Of a stretch of 64,000 bases of DNA, positions 31,433 to 39,184 are shown in pieces. The position numbers were made by a program, and so were the translations under genes. The DNA is taken from the NCBI RefSeq assembly GCF_900095825.1, contig NZ_LT608315.1, forward strand, positions 2,409,567-2,473,566, read 5' to 3'. The notes beneath the pieces were generated by a model that ran no database searches, was not told where the DNA came from, and was given only the letters and a program-made list of their open reading frames with translations. The stretch's first letter is position 1; each line of letters opens with the position of its first letter. The stretch comes from Acidaminococcus massiliensis (GTDB lineage Bacteria > Bacillota > Negativicutes > Acidaminococcales > Acidaminococcaceae).

Positions 31433-32203
31433 TTATGCCTCCAGTTCTTTGTCGACGCTGGCAAATAAAGCAGCTAGGGCGGGTGGGACAACGTACGCCT
31501 GCGGCTTTTTATCATCCTCTCCGGAATCTGGATCCGGCTTCTTTTCGCCGTCTTCGTTATCATCCTGTTCAGGGTTTTTCGGCTGGCCTTCGTCAAGTTC
31601 CGCGGGTTCATCGTCGCCACCCTCTTCCGGTTCGTCGTCCTTGTTTTCTTCCGCATTTGCCCGGGATTTAATTACCAGGTCGTATAAACTCCCGACGGCG
31701 GCCAGAGAACCTTCAGGGCGTTCCACCTTTTTCACCACCACGTTATCAAAGTATTCCGCGGCTTCGTCGGCGGTCATCCAAAAATCCCCCGCGTCCATGG
31801 CCGCACTTACTTTGTCGATGTCCCGGCAATGGGCAGACAGGATATTTCGCTGGATGGCGTCAATCCGTTTCATGGCTTCCACGGCGTTCTGCAGTTCCTC
31901 TTTATTTCCGTCTGCAACGGTCCAGCAGTTATGCAACATCACGACGCTGTTTTCATCCACCACCACTTCGTCGCAAGCCAGGGCGATGATGGCGGCAATG
32001 CTGGCAGCCATAACATGGACGTTAGCCGTTGCCTTGTGCTCGTTGTTCTGGATGGCGTTTACAATGGTCAACCCAGAGAATACGTCGCCGCCCGGGCTGT
32101 TGATATCCAGGCTGTAATCTTCCGCAGCGCCCTGGATACCGGCCACAAGTTCATCGGTCGCCTCGCAATCATAAACGGCTCCGGTTAAATTAAAATTTTC
32201 CAT
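31433..32203 (-). CDS. ClpP-type head maturation protease with acidic tail
   Basis: 256 residues. The first 180 are a ClpP-like serine protease: INSPGGDVFSGL, nucleophile Ser in HVMAASIAAIIALACDE, and His in VVMLHNCWT. The last 75 or so (NAEENKDDEPEEGGDDEPAELDEGQPKNPEQDDNEDGEKKPDPDSGEDDK, then a short hydrophobic helix) are extremely acidic and may serve as a scaffold or interior spacer. It processes the capsid N-terminal segment. It abuts the portal gene. Confidence 0.9.
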   Translation of the reverse strand: MENFNLTGAVYDCEATDELVAGIQGAAEDYSLDINSPGGDVFSGLTIVNAIQNNEHKATANVHVMAASIAAIIALACDEVVVDENSVVMLHNCWTVADGNKEELQNAVEAMKRIDAIQRNILSAHCRDIDKVSAAMDAGDFWMTADEAAEYFDNVVVKKVERPEGSLAAVGSLYDLVIKSRANAEENKDDEPEEGGDDEPAELDEGQPKNPEQDDNEDGEKKPDPDSGEDDKKPQAYVVPPALAALFASVDKELEA

Positions 32204-32207
32204 TCCA

Positions 32208-32504
32208 TCATTCCTTTCTGTACAGCTGTAACTGTGTGATCATGGCGCGGGCGCGTGGGTCCATCCCGGCGCTGCCCTCAGCCCATCCGCCTTCCCGGTT
32301 GTCGTAGGCGTCGGGGAGCCAAAAATCAAGCACCCAGGCGTCGGCTTTGGCCTTGAAACTTTCGTTGCTATCATAGATTTCCTGAAAATCATCCACGGCG
32401 TCCATCAAGTAGCCGTACCCGGTGGAAATTTCACGGTTCAAAATTTTGTCGTCGTCGTCCCCGACAATGTTTAGGTATTCCTTTACTTCTTCCAGCGTGA
32501 CCAT
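32208..32504 (-). CDS. Head-tail connector (gp6-like)
   Basis: 98 residues. MVTLEEVKEYLNIVGDDDDKILNREISTGYGYLMDAVDDFQEIY is the typical gp6 opening, followed by KADAWVLDFWLPDAYDNREG. It would form the ring beneath the portal. It lies between terminase and protease rather than after the capsid. Confidence 0.8.
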   Translation of the reverse strand: MVTLEEVKEYLNIVGDDDDKILNREISTGYGYLMDAVDDFQEIYDSNESFKAKADAWVLDFWLPDAYDNREGGWAEGSAGMDPRARAMITQLQLYRKE

Positions 32505-34358
32505 TTATTCACCTCTCACCATTTCCAGCCAATCGTCCACGGCTTCGTTGCCATCAACGTCGCCCCGGTTCCAATCAATGTACGGGGCAATAAACCCCGT
32601 CAGCATGGCGTCCACCGGGTCAATCCGCACGTTGCTGTCAGCTCTCAAACTGATTTTTTCCAGACTATAATAACCCGTCGGATTCTTGACCATTACCGCG
32701 TTCATCATGGCTTTTTCTAAAATATCTTCGTTTCCGGCACTGTAGATGATTGCTTTATCCTTCCAGAGACCGGACAGGATTTCGATGTACTGGCTCAACG
32801 CCTTGGGGCTTTGGTTCTGCAAAATAAACGTGTCGCACATTTCCGCCAGGTGCTCCTGTATACCCGCGATCCCGTAGGGGTCGGCGGCAATGGTCACATA
32901 ATGCAGGCTATATTTTTCCATGGCCGCCTGGATGTATTCCAGGACCTGCCCGGCGTCGATGTTTTCCCCGCCCCCGCCGGTACATAAAAATAGCTCTTTA
33001 TCCACATAATCGCGATACGGAAATTTATCCGCGTCCACGTGCATCTGCAATTTGTTTTTTGGCATCCAGGACACAACGTGGCAAAACATCCGCGGGGTTC
33101 CTTTAAGGCTCCCGGCTTTTAAAATTTTTCCGTCCTGCTCCTTAACGATAGCCCCAAACCAAACGGAGGTTAAATCCAGAGTGTGGGACAGGTCAATGCC
33201 CAGATACCAATCTTTATAGCCCTTGCCCACAACATCAGCAAAACCGACGGGCGCGCCGCAGGCTTTCATCTGCTCAAACGTACACAGCCCGCGATCTTCC
33301 GCGGAATACCAAATATTGCATTGCTTTGTTGCAAATGATTGCAGCTCAAACCCTTTAACCTCGTTTGCCGCCCTGGCTTTAGCCGTGTAGGATTTTTTTA
33401 TATAATCCTTGACGGTGTATCCGTCCTGCTGAAAAAGCAGGACCGGGTTCGCTTTGCCCCATACCTTGATAGATGAAAAATCTTTTTTCGCTATATCCTC
33501 TTTATCCGGTTCGCATAAAAACAAGAAATTTTCGTCCGGCAGTGTTCCCTCAAATAAATTTTTCTCTAAGCTCAGCCATTTTTTGTGGTTCGTCCCGCCG
33601 ATCTCAAACTGCGCGGTGCTCATAGTCACCAGCAATTTATCCTTATAATGCCCTTGCCCGTCCTGGATGGTTTTGGTAATGATTTCATCGCACAACATTT
33701 CTTCATCAATGACGGCAACTCGGTTTGTAAATCCATCCAGGGATTTTTTCGCCCCGCTTCCGGTCCGGAACATATCCAGCTTGTTGTTGGTAATCCGACT
33801 TTTCGCCCAGCAAGCGGTCCGGTTTACGTTGGTATACGTTTCCGCCAGATACGGGTCGTTGTCGATAAATTTCACAAATTCATCAAAACAGATTTCCGCG
33901 TTCTGCCCTTTGCAGCTGGCAAGGATAATATTCTCGTTTCGGTATTTACTCATTGTCATGAGATAATGCAGGACGCCGGATAATAAAAATGATTTCCCGT
34001 TACGCCTGGCAACGTAGATATTTGCGGTATTTACTAGATACCCGCCGTCCGGGCGACGTAAACCGAAAATCCCGCACATGATAAATTTCTGCGCTGGATA
34101 TAGTTCCAGGTGCTTTGCCTTGCCGTCCTGGTCCACATAAATCAGCAGGTTTAAAAATTTAAACATCGTTGCCATTTCATCAGCGGCAAAACGGTATTTT
34201 TTGGCAAGGTTTAAAAAGCGGGTAAAGCACAGCAGCTCCGCTCGCCCCAGCAATCCTTTTTTATCGCGCTCAACCAGCGCCCGGTAGTAGTCGCCTACAT
34301 AGTTTTTGAGTTCCGCGGGGACCTTGGCGGCCCGCAGTTCCTTTTCGTACATTTTCAA
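32505..34358 (-). CDS. Terminase large subunit
   Basis: 617 residues, the packaging motor. Walker A-like VARRNGKSFLLSGV lies near residue 115, Walker B-like RVAVIDEEM near 220, and a C-terminal nuclease domain with Asp residues in LGIDLSHTLD, TIAADPYGIAG and RIDPVDAM. The family resembles terminase_1/YmfN-type large subunits. It overlaps the HNH gene by 4 bp. Confidence 0.93.
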   Translation of the reverse strand: MKMYEKELRAAKVPAELKNYVGDYYRALVERDKKGLLGRAELLCFTRFLNLAKKYRFAADEMATMFKFLNLLIYVDQDGKAKHLELYPAQKFIMCGIFGLRRPDGGYLVNTANIYVARRNGKSFLLSGVLHYLMTMSKYRNENIILASCKGQNAEICFDEFVKFIDNDPYLAETYTNVNRTACWAKSRITNNKLDMFRTGSGAKKSLDGFTNRVAVIDEEMLCDEIITKTIQDGQGHYKDKLLVTMSTAQFEIGGTNHKKWLSLEKNLFEGTLPDENFLFLCEPDKEDIAKKDFSSIKVWGKANPVLLFQQDGYTVKDYIKKSYTAKARAANEVKGFELQSFATKQCNIWYSAEDRGLCTFEQMKACGAPVGFADVVGKGYKDWYLGIDLSHTLDLTSVWFGAIVKEQDGKILKAGSLKGTPRMFCHVVSWMPKNKLQMHVDADKFPYRDYVDKELFLCTGGGGENIDAGQVLEYIQAAMEKYSLHYVTIAADPYGIAGIQEHLAEMCDTFILQNQSPKALSQYIEILSGLWKDKAIIYSAGNEDILEKAMMNAVMVKNPTGYYSLEKISLRADSNVRIDPVDAMLTGFIAPYIDWNRGDVDGNEAVDDWLEMVRGE

Positions 34359-34768
34359 CCACCACCAAAACGTTTCCTGAATTCCATAATACCTGCCTGG
34401 ATTCTTTCCAGAGCTGCTTCTTTATCCTTCTTATACATTGCATGGATTTCCGCGTGGCTCTCAATGCTTACCGTAATCAGATTGTCCAGCCGGTAAGCCA
34501 GCTCCGGCGCTTCGTCCCGTTCTATGATGTGGTGGACCACCGGCCGCGCGGGGCGGGAATAAACTCCAATCCCCATCATCCATATATCGTAGCCCATGTA
34601 TTTAATGAGCACATTTTTACGGCACTTTTCCCATTTCCGGCTTCCATACATCTTCCGTGCTTCGTTGTCCTGCATCCGCTTGTTTTGATATTTCCGGGTG
34701 CAGGCGGGGCAACGTTTCCCTGCATACAGCTGGTGGCACGTTGGGCAGCGTTTTTTAATCGCTCCCAT
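34355..34768 (-). CDS. HNH endonuclease
   Basis: About 137 residues. Two zinc-binding Cys pairs (RCPTCHQLYAGKRCPACTRKY) precede SRKWEKCRKNVLIKYM and the HNH motif VVHHIIERDEAPELAYRLDNLITVSIESHAEIH. An HNH gene beside terminase is typical of cos-type siphoviruses, where it assists terminase at the cos site. The start chosen follows GGAGG; a TTG start 27 bp upstream is less likely. Confidence 0.88.
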   Translation of the reverse strand: MGAIKKRCPTCHQLYAGKRCPACTRKYQNKRMQDNEARKMYGSRKWEKCRKNVLIKYMGYDIWMMGIGVYSRPARPVVHHIIERDEAPELAYRLDNLITVSIESHAEIHAMYKKDKEAALERIQAGIMEFRKRFGGG

Positions 34769-35099
34769 TTTTTCGGGCGTCCTCCAATAATTCAAAGTAT
34801 GGGTTTTTGTCGGCTTTTAATTCCTCTTTAATGGAATCAAATTTCAGGGTTTTATATAGTGCAATGGCAATTTTGTTAAATTCTTTATACAGTCCAATCA
34901 GCGTTGCCAGCTCTTCCGGCTTCTTGACGCCCAGTCCGTCCTGGATTTCTTTTGATACCTCGTTGCTCATGATCGTAAACCGGCAATACTGCAGTATCAG
35001 GTCTTTGTTGACGTCGTTAATGCTGTCACATTTATTTTTTAGACTGTATATAAATTGATAAAGATTATTGATTTCTCTCGTCCTGCTTGCTTTAGCCAT
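34755..35099 (-). CDS. Terminase small subunit-like protein
   Basis: 114 residues, helical (MAKASRTREINNLYQFIYSLKNKCDSINDVNKDLILQYCRFTIMSNEVSKEIQD..KKPEELATLIGLYKEFNKIAIALYKTLKFD). Size, basic N-terminus and location before HNH and the large subunit support a P27-like small terminase. An AAGGTGG site precedes the start, and a sigma-54-like sequence lies about 45-60 bp upstream of it. Confidence 0.7.
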   Translation of the reverse strand: MAKASRTREINNLYQFIYSLKNKCDSINDVNKDLILQYCRFTIMSNEVSKEIQDGLGVKKPEELATLIGLYKEFNKIAIALYKTLKFDSIKEELKADKNPYFELLEDARKNGSD

Positions 35100-35143
35100 T
35101 TGCGTTAACCACCTTAAGAAAAAATGGAAACCTACCGCCGAAT

Positions 35144-35159
35144 TGCAAATTCCGTGCCA
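35144..35159 (-). promoter_or_regulatory. Sigma-54-like promoter ahead of the late operon
   Basis: Read leftward, the sequence is TGGCACG-GAAT-TTGCA, matching the -24/-12 consensus TGGCACG-N4-TTGC. It is correctly placed for the terminase/structural operon. AAGTTGGCACGG recurs at 35223-35234 without the -12 half, so a repeated regulator or packaging site is an alternative. Confidence 0.45.
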
Positions 35160-35215
35160 ACTTTTTCAAACCATACCCCCTATTGTGTGAAATCTTTGTG
35201 AACAAATTGTGTAAT

Positions 35216-35251
35216 AAAAATACCGTGCCAACTTAATGACACGGTATTTTT
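35216..35251. terminator. Terminator between early and late operons
   Basis: AAAAATACCGTG and its exact reverse complement flank a 12-base loop. It can act in either direction. It ends the early operon after the late-regulator gene. The rest of the gap 35252-35370 has nothing recognisable; with 35100-35215 it is a likely place for the cos site. Confidence 0.8.
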
Positions 35252-35370
35252 ACGCTGTCCGTTGCTATCAGAATGGAGAATGCTATGGAAGTCAAAAGCT
35301 CTCACCGATATGCAATAGGGGCTGAAAACCATATGAAAGGGATAAACCTACATAATATATTTTACCTCTT

Positions 35371-35784
35371 TTATGGTCGCCAGTCTACCAACGCTTTGCA
35401 CAATGCCTCTTTAGCTGCTGCATAATCGCGGCGCAATGTTGTGTATGGTATTTTGATGGTATTGGATATAGTAAGCAGAGGTACGCCATACATACCACGG
35501 GTGTATAGCAGATACCTGTAATGCTCGTTGTCAATCCGTTTAACATATCCTTGCATGACCATCAAGTCACGCTTTAACGCTTTAATGCGCTGTGTGTTAT
35601 CCTCCAGCCTTGCCACATCGTCAGCCATATCATGAGCGGCCCCGCCCTGCACATAGTCGCGGCTGGGGTCAACAGCCGACGGGGAAGAGATAGCGAGGAT
35701 AAATTCCTTTCGCTCTCCCTCCAGCTCAATCAGGCGGCGCACGATATGGTAAGCCTTATCCAGAAATTGGTCAGCTACGTTCAT
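35371..35784 (-). CDS. Late-gene transcription regulator (DUF1492/ArpU/RinA-like)
   Basis: 137 residues. A helical start and centre precede a C-terminal sigma-like helix-turn-helix (NEHYRYLLYTRGMYGVPLLTISNTIKIPYTTLRRDYAAAKEALCKAL). Such proteins activate late operons of Firmicute phages. It is the last early gene before the terminase operon. It overlaps the DUF3310 gene by 14 bp. Confidence 0.75.
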   Translation of the reverse strand: MNVADQFLDKAYHIVRRLIELEGERKEFILAISSPSAVDPSRDYVQGGAAHDMADDVARLEDNTQRIKALKRDLMVMQGYVKRIDNEHYRYLLYTRGMYGVPLLTISNTIKIPYTTLRRDYAAAKEALCKALVDWRP

Positions 35785-36220
35785 GGGCTTCTACCACTTC
35801 GGCTAATTCTTCCAGACATTTGATGGCCTTACGAATATCTTTACTCCCACCTTTCCTGGGATAACGGTAAAGATATTTAACATTGTCATATATGTACGGT
35901 GCTTCTTCCGCGCTGGCGCCCCAGGCCATAATCCGCTGGATTTCCCGGCACTCGATACCGTCCCTCCACGTGTACCGGTCTGCTGCATCGTTGTCGGTGC
36001 TCCCAGCCTTGCCAGCTGGCACCCGGCTAGCTGCCGTAATGACGGGGCACTCGTCAAGTATGGACAGCGGCGTGCCGCAGGTGCTCATGTAATGGCAGCG
36101 CGGGTCTAAATATTTTTTGTCAGTACTTAATCTAAAAGTACAATAGCTGCACAGTTTGCAAACATCAATATTCGCAACGTGTGCAGGTGGTGCAGGCGGG
36201 TTTTGCAATTTATTTTTCAT
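35771..36220 (-). CDS. DUF3310 (nucleotide kinase-like) phage protein with Cys-rich start
   Basis: 149 residues. The C-terminal half (RDGIECREIQRIMAWGASAEEAPYIYDNVKYLYRYPRKGGSKDIRKAIKCLEELAEVVEA) matches DUF3310, found in many phage nucleotide-metabolism regions. The N-terminal half holds Cys pairs (DVCKLCSYCTF, PRCHYMSTCG) that could bind a metal. It is an early gene; its role is not established. Confidence 0.75.
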   Translation of the reverse strand: MKNKLQNPPAPPAHVANIDVCKLCSYCTFRLSTDKKYLDPRCHYMSTCGTPLSILDECPVITAASRVPAGKAGSTDNDAADRYTWRDGIECREIQRIMAWGASAEEAPYIYDNVKYLYRYPRKGGSKDIRKAIKCLEELAEVVEAHERS

Positions 36221-36380
36221 GGTGTATCCTCCTCGTTAAAAAGTCCTCGTAACATTCGCGACCGCAGAAATAAATCTTTTTCCCGCGCCGGTTTTTCGTC
36301 CACCATTTCCAGGTCGGAGTGCAGCGGAAAACACCGCCGCACTCGCTGCACGCCCGGAAAACATCAGGTTTTACACACAT
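36210..36380 (-). CDS. Small zinc-finger protein (56 aa)
   Basis: The translation reads MCVKPDVFRACSECGGVFRC...IYFCGRECYEDFLTRR and ends HHEK. Two Cys pairs (CSECG and FCGREC) flank an aromatic/basic middle (WKWWTKNRRGKK), a likely zinc ribbon. GGAGG lies 4 nt before the ATG. It overlaps the next gene by 11 bp and the previous one by 17 bp, as expected in this packed early operon. Confidence 0.75.
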   Translation of the reverse strand: MCVKPDVFRACSECGGVFRCTPTWKWWTKNRRGKKIYFCGRECYEDFLTRRIHHEK

Positions 36381-36564
36381 AATGCCTCCGTCCTAGGTTG
36401 TCCTCTGCCAGCCTCTTGCAATGGTCGCCACAAAACCAATAGCGCTTATGTTTGTAATAAAACGTATACGGATATTTGCCCACCAGCGGGACAATAAACT
36501 CCTTGCCGCATTTGTCGCAAACATGGCGCCTAGCCTCAATGCTCCCGGCTCTCGTTGTCCCCAT
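36364..36564 (-). CDS. Small zinc-finger protein (66 aa)
   Basis: It starts MGTTRAGSIEARRHVCDKCGKEFIVP and has a second pair in WFCGDHCKRLAED. The Cys-x2-Cys/aromatic/Cys-x3-Cys order repeats that of the downstream zinc-finger gene, suggesting paralogues. The ATG overlaps the TGA of the small membrane-protein gene (TGATG), which fixes the start; a longer reading from 36672 runs through that gene in another frame. Confidence 0.75.
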   Translation of the reverse strand: MGTTRAGSIEARRHVCDKCGKEFIVPLVGKYPYTFYYKHKRYWFCGDHCKRLAEDNLGRRHYVCKT

Positions 36565-36680
36565 CAGATGGCGCGCCCCCAATCCGTGTAACCAGATAAC
36601 CCGACTACAGCAATAATTGCGGCAACCAGAATATATAAAACGATACCAGCCAGGGCGATTTTTGCCCTCCATTCGTTCAT
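36564..36680 (-). CDS. Small membrane protein (38 aa)
   Basis: MNEWRAKIALAGIVLYILVA then AIIAVVGLSGYTDWGRAI, a single transmembrane helix with a basic start. AAAGGTGGGTGG precedes the ATG, and its stop codon is fused with the start of the zinc-finger gene. Function unknown. Confidence 0.65.
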   Translation of the reverse strand: MNEWRAKIALAGIVLYILVAAIIAVVGLSGYTDWGRAI

Positions 36681-36681
36681 T

Positions 36682-37344
36682 TTAACCACCCACCTTTGCT
36701 AAATAAAATAATTCGTCAGTCAACGGCTTTGCGTATTTTTTAAACATTTTTAGGCTCTCCTGGTAAACGTCCGCGCGCTCGCAGGGAACGATCCGGAGGC
36801 CGAATTTAGTATCCTTTTCCAGCCTTGCTCCGCAATCCCGGACGGTAAACAGCGCCTCGAACAGCTCCCGGCAATCGCTGGCATACGTCAATAGCTTTAA
36901 CCAGAGTTCGGAATCATCCGGCAGCCGTTCCGCGGCTGGGTCCATGACTACCAGCCCCATACCGTCAAAAATAGCATCGTTGACCATCTTTAACGCGTCG
37001 TCAACGCTGTAGGCAACGCAGGCCAGGGCGCCTGACGATTTGGCCATATGGATAAACCGAAGCTGCTCTTCCGTCGGTTTGTTTGGTTTTACCTTGACCT
37101 CGATAAAAAACATCCGGCCCGTTGTCGGGATGAATCCGGACAGGTCCGGGCGGCCTTTAGGCGCGCCGGTGGAAAACCACCGGCCGTCCTTTGTCTGCAC
37201 CTTGCCAACATTGATGCGCTCAACGTAGCACCCGCGTTCGGATAAAGCAATTTCAATTTCGTGCATCAGGTCTGTTTCTGTCATGTTTTCCTCCTCCCGG
37301 CGCAGGTTGATACAGCCGTTGTCCAAAAGGTCGTGTAAGGTCAT
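36682..37344 (-). CDS. VRR-NUC domain nuclease
   Basis: About 200-220 residues. The nuclease core is visible: ETDLMHEIEIALSERGCYVERINVG, then GAPKGRPDLSGFIPTTGRMFFIEVKV with the catalytic P-D...E-x-K, then KPTEEQLRFIHMAKSSGALACVAYSVDDAL. VRR-NUC enzymes act on branched or unusual DNA; phages use them in recombination and replication. Two starts fit: an ATG overlapping the previous gene (37344) and one with AGGAGG (37284, MTETDLM). The C-terminal 80 residues are not recognised. Confidence 0.82.
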   Translation of the reverse strand: MTLHDLLDNGCINLRREEENMTETDLMHEIEIALSERGCYVERINVGKVQTKDGRWFSTGAPKGRPDLSGFIPTTGRMFFIEVKVKPNKPTEEQLRFIHMAKSSGALACVAYSVDDALKMVNDAIFDGMGLVVMDPAAERLPDDSELWLKLLTYASDCRELFEALFTVRDCGARLEKDTKFGLRIVPCERADVYQESLKMFKKYAKPLTDELFYLAKVGG

Positions 37345-37592
37345 GGCTCCACCCCCTCTGGATTAAATATCTGAATAGATAAAACCGATCTTTTTAATTG
37401 CTTGTCGTAATAAGTCACCAGTTCCTTTACTGGTTTATCAAGAACATCCTGGACACATCCATACGGCAGGTATGATATGTCATCTTCAAAAATAATCATT
37501 CTTTTAGGCTCTAGTGAAAAATTATCAACGTAGTAAATCCGTATCCTTTGATAATTTTTGAGCATTTTTAAAACTTTATTCAGTCTTATCAT
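37341..37592 (-). CDS. Early phage protein of unknown function
   Basis: 83 residues (MIRLNKVLKMLKNYQRIRIYYVDNFSLEPKRMIIFEDDISYLPYGCVQDVLDKPVKELVTYYDK...). It reads as a strand-rich small domain with a basic start. Both ends overlap neighbours by 4 bp (ATGA), so it is coupled to the helicase and nuclease. Similar small proteins are common beside phage helicases. Confidence 0.6.
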   Translation of the reverse strand: MIRLNKVLKMLKNYQRIRIYYVDNFSLEPKRMIIFEDDISYLPYGCVQDVLDKPVKELVTYYDKQLKRSVLSIQIFNPEGVEP

Positions 37593-38986
37593 GCTTTCCG
37601 CCTCCTAAACCATCCCTCGTTAAATTTTCGTGCCACGCCCCTATATTTCGGGGGCAGCTCCAAACCCATTTCCGCAGCCTTGTGTAGGCTCCACCCAAAT
37701 TTATAACCTTTAGCCTTGCGAAAAATTTCCAGTTCCGCAAACGTCTTACAACGTTTATAGTCTCCATACGGGGATTCTTTGATTTCTTCCAGTGTCAGCC
37801 CGTCCACCGTTTCCTGCTCCCTGTCCTTATCTCCGCCGCTATTATCCTTTGCGGCCTTAAATTCATATCCGCAATACGGGCAAACAGGCGCCGGTTTAAA
37901 AACGTGGAAGCATACCGGGCACTGGGTCACCGTTGTTTCCGCCTGCTTTTTACGCTTTTTAGGCTTGAGGCTCCATTCTCTGTCGTCGTCCGGGAACCCG
38001 TGCCTGGTATAGTTGCCCACATGGTCAAGGATTATAGCCTCTTTTTCAGGGTTGCCAGGGTCCGTCCTCATGGGCCGCATGGCCTGCTGGATATACAGCG
38101 TCAGGGATTTTGTAGGTCGCAGCAAACATACGGCCTCGCAATCCGGAACGTCAAAACCCTCTCCGAACAAGTCCACGTTGCACAGCACTAGGACACGCCC
38201 GGCACGGAAATCGTCAACGATTTTTTGCCGCAATGCTGTTGGCGTCTGTCCGTCCAGGTGTTCCGCGGGTATCCCGGCGGCCTGAAACGCGGCCGCCGTC
38301 CCCTTGCTGGATTTAATGCTTGCGCAGTAAACGATAGTCTTTTTACCGTCCGCATAATGCTTCCAGTTTTTTACCGTGTCGCCGAAAATCGCGCCTTTTT
38401 CCATCAGCTCCGCCACCTCTTCTGGGGCATAATCTCCGTTGCGGGTGTGCAGTCCCTTTGGGTCGGCCAGGGGCGCGGAATACAGGTGATACGGTGCCAG
38501 ATAATGGTTATTAATTAACCATTTCGTGCTTACCGACGTTATGAGTTGCTGGAAAACCTTGCCCAGGCCGCCCTCTCCCATCCGCTGCGGTGTCGCCGTA
38601 AATCCTACCACCAGGGCTTTTGGAAAATACTCAATGATTTTCTGGTACGTCCTGGATAAAACGTGGTGGGCTTCATCCACGATAATAAGCACGGGCGGGG
38701 CCAGGATGCGCAATCGGCGGCTGGCCGTCTGCACCATCATGACACTGCACAGGTCAGGGTCCACGCCTTGCCGGTGCATGGTCCGTTTGATTTGCTCCAC
38801 CAGCTCCCGCCTGTGGACTAAAAACAGCACCCGCGCCCCGTTGTCCGTAGACGCCCTGGCAATGGTGGCAATGATAACGGATTTACCACCGCCACATCCC
38901 AGGACGGCGCACACGCGTTGGTTCCCGCGGTTAATGGCCGTCCTGATATTGTTTACCAGGTCCCTTTGATATGGTCGTAGCTCCAT
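37589..38986 (-). CDS. DEAD/DEAH-box helicase
   Basis: 465 residues. MELRPYQRDLVNNIRTAI is the Q-motif-like start; motif I is GCGGGKS, motif II DEAH, motif III GFTATPQRMGEGG, and motif VI IQQAMRPMRTD. A zinc-ribbon-like CPVCFHVFKPAPVCPYCGYEF follows the helicase core, then a charged linker and a conserved C-terminal segment. It is an SF2 duplex unwinding or remodelling enzyme of the phage replication region. Confidence 0.9.
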   Translation of the reverse strand: MELRPYQRDLVNNIRTAINRGNQRVCAVLGCGGGKSVIIATIARASTDNGARVLFLVHRRELVEQIKRTMHRQGVDPDLCSVMMVQTASRRLRILAPPVLIIVDEAHHVLSRTYQKIIEYFPKALVVGFTATPQRMGEGGLGKVFQQLITSVSTKWLINNHYLAPYHLYSAPLADPKGLHTRNGDYAPEEVAELMEKGAIFGDTVKNWKHYADGKKTIVYCASIKSSKGTAAAFQAAGIPAEHLDGQTPTALRQKIVDDFRAGRVLVLCNVDLFGEGFDVPDCEAVCLLRPTKSLTLYIQQAMRPMRTDPGNPEKEAIILDHVGNYTRHGFPDDDREWSLKPKKRKKQAETTVTQCPVCFHVFKPAPVCPYCGYEFKAAKDNSGGDKDREQETVDGLTLEEIKESPYGDYKRCKTFAELEIFRKAKGYKFGWSLHKAAEMGLELPPKYRGVARKFNEGWFRRRKA

Positions 38987-38989
38987 CCG

Positions 38990-39181
38990 TTAGCCTTCTT
39001 CCTTCTTGTTCTCATGCTGCTTTTTGGCGTGCTCTTTCAACCGATTATTTGCCCATCTCAAAAACGCTTCCGCGTCTTTTTTTGCCTCATATCGTTTATA
39101 GATTTTTCGGCCTTGTTCATAAATTAAAATGGCCAGTTCAATCGTTGCAAAAATCATCAAAACGTTAAAAACTGTTTGCAT
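38990..39181 (-). CDS. Small membrane protein
   Basis: 63 residues: MQTVFNVLMIFATIELAILIYEQ is a membrane helix and the remainder is a basic helix (GRKIYKRYEAKKDAEAFLRWANNRLKEHAKKQ). A Shine-Dalgarno site (GGAGGAG) precedes it, and it follows dut within 4 bp. Function unknown. Confidence 0.6.
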   Translation of the reverse strand: MQTVFNVLMIFATIELAILIYEQGRKIYKRYEAKKDAEAFLRWANNRLKEHAKKQHENKKEEG

Positions 39182-39184
39182 GGT

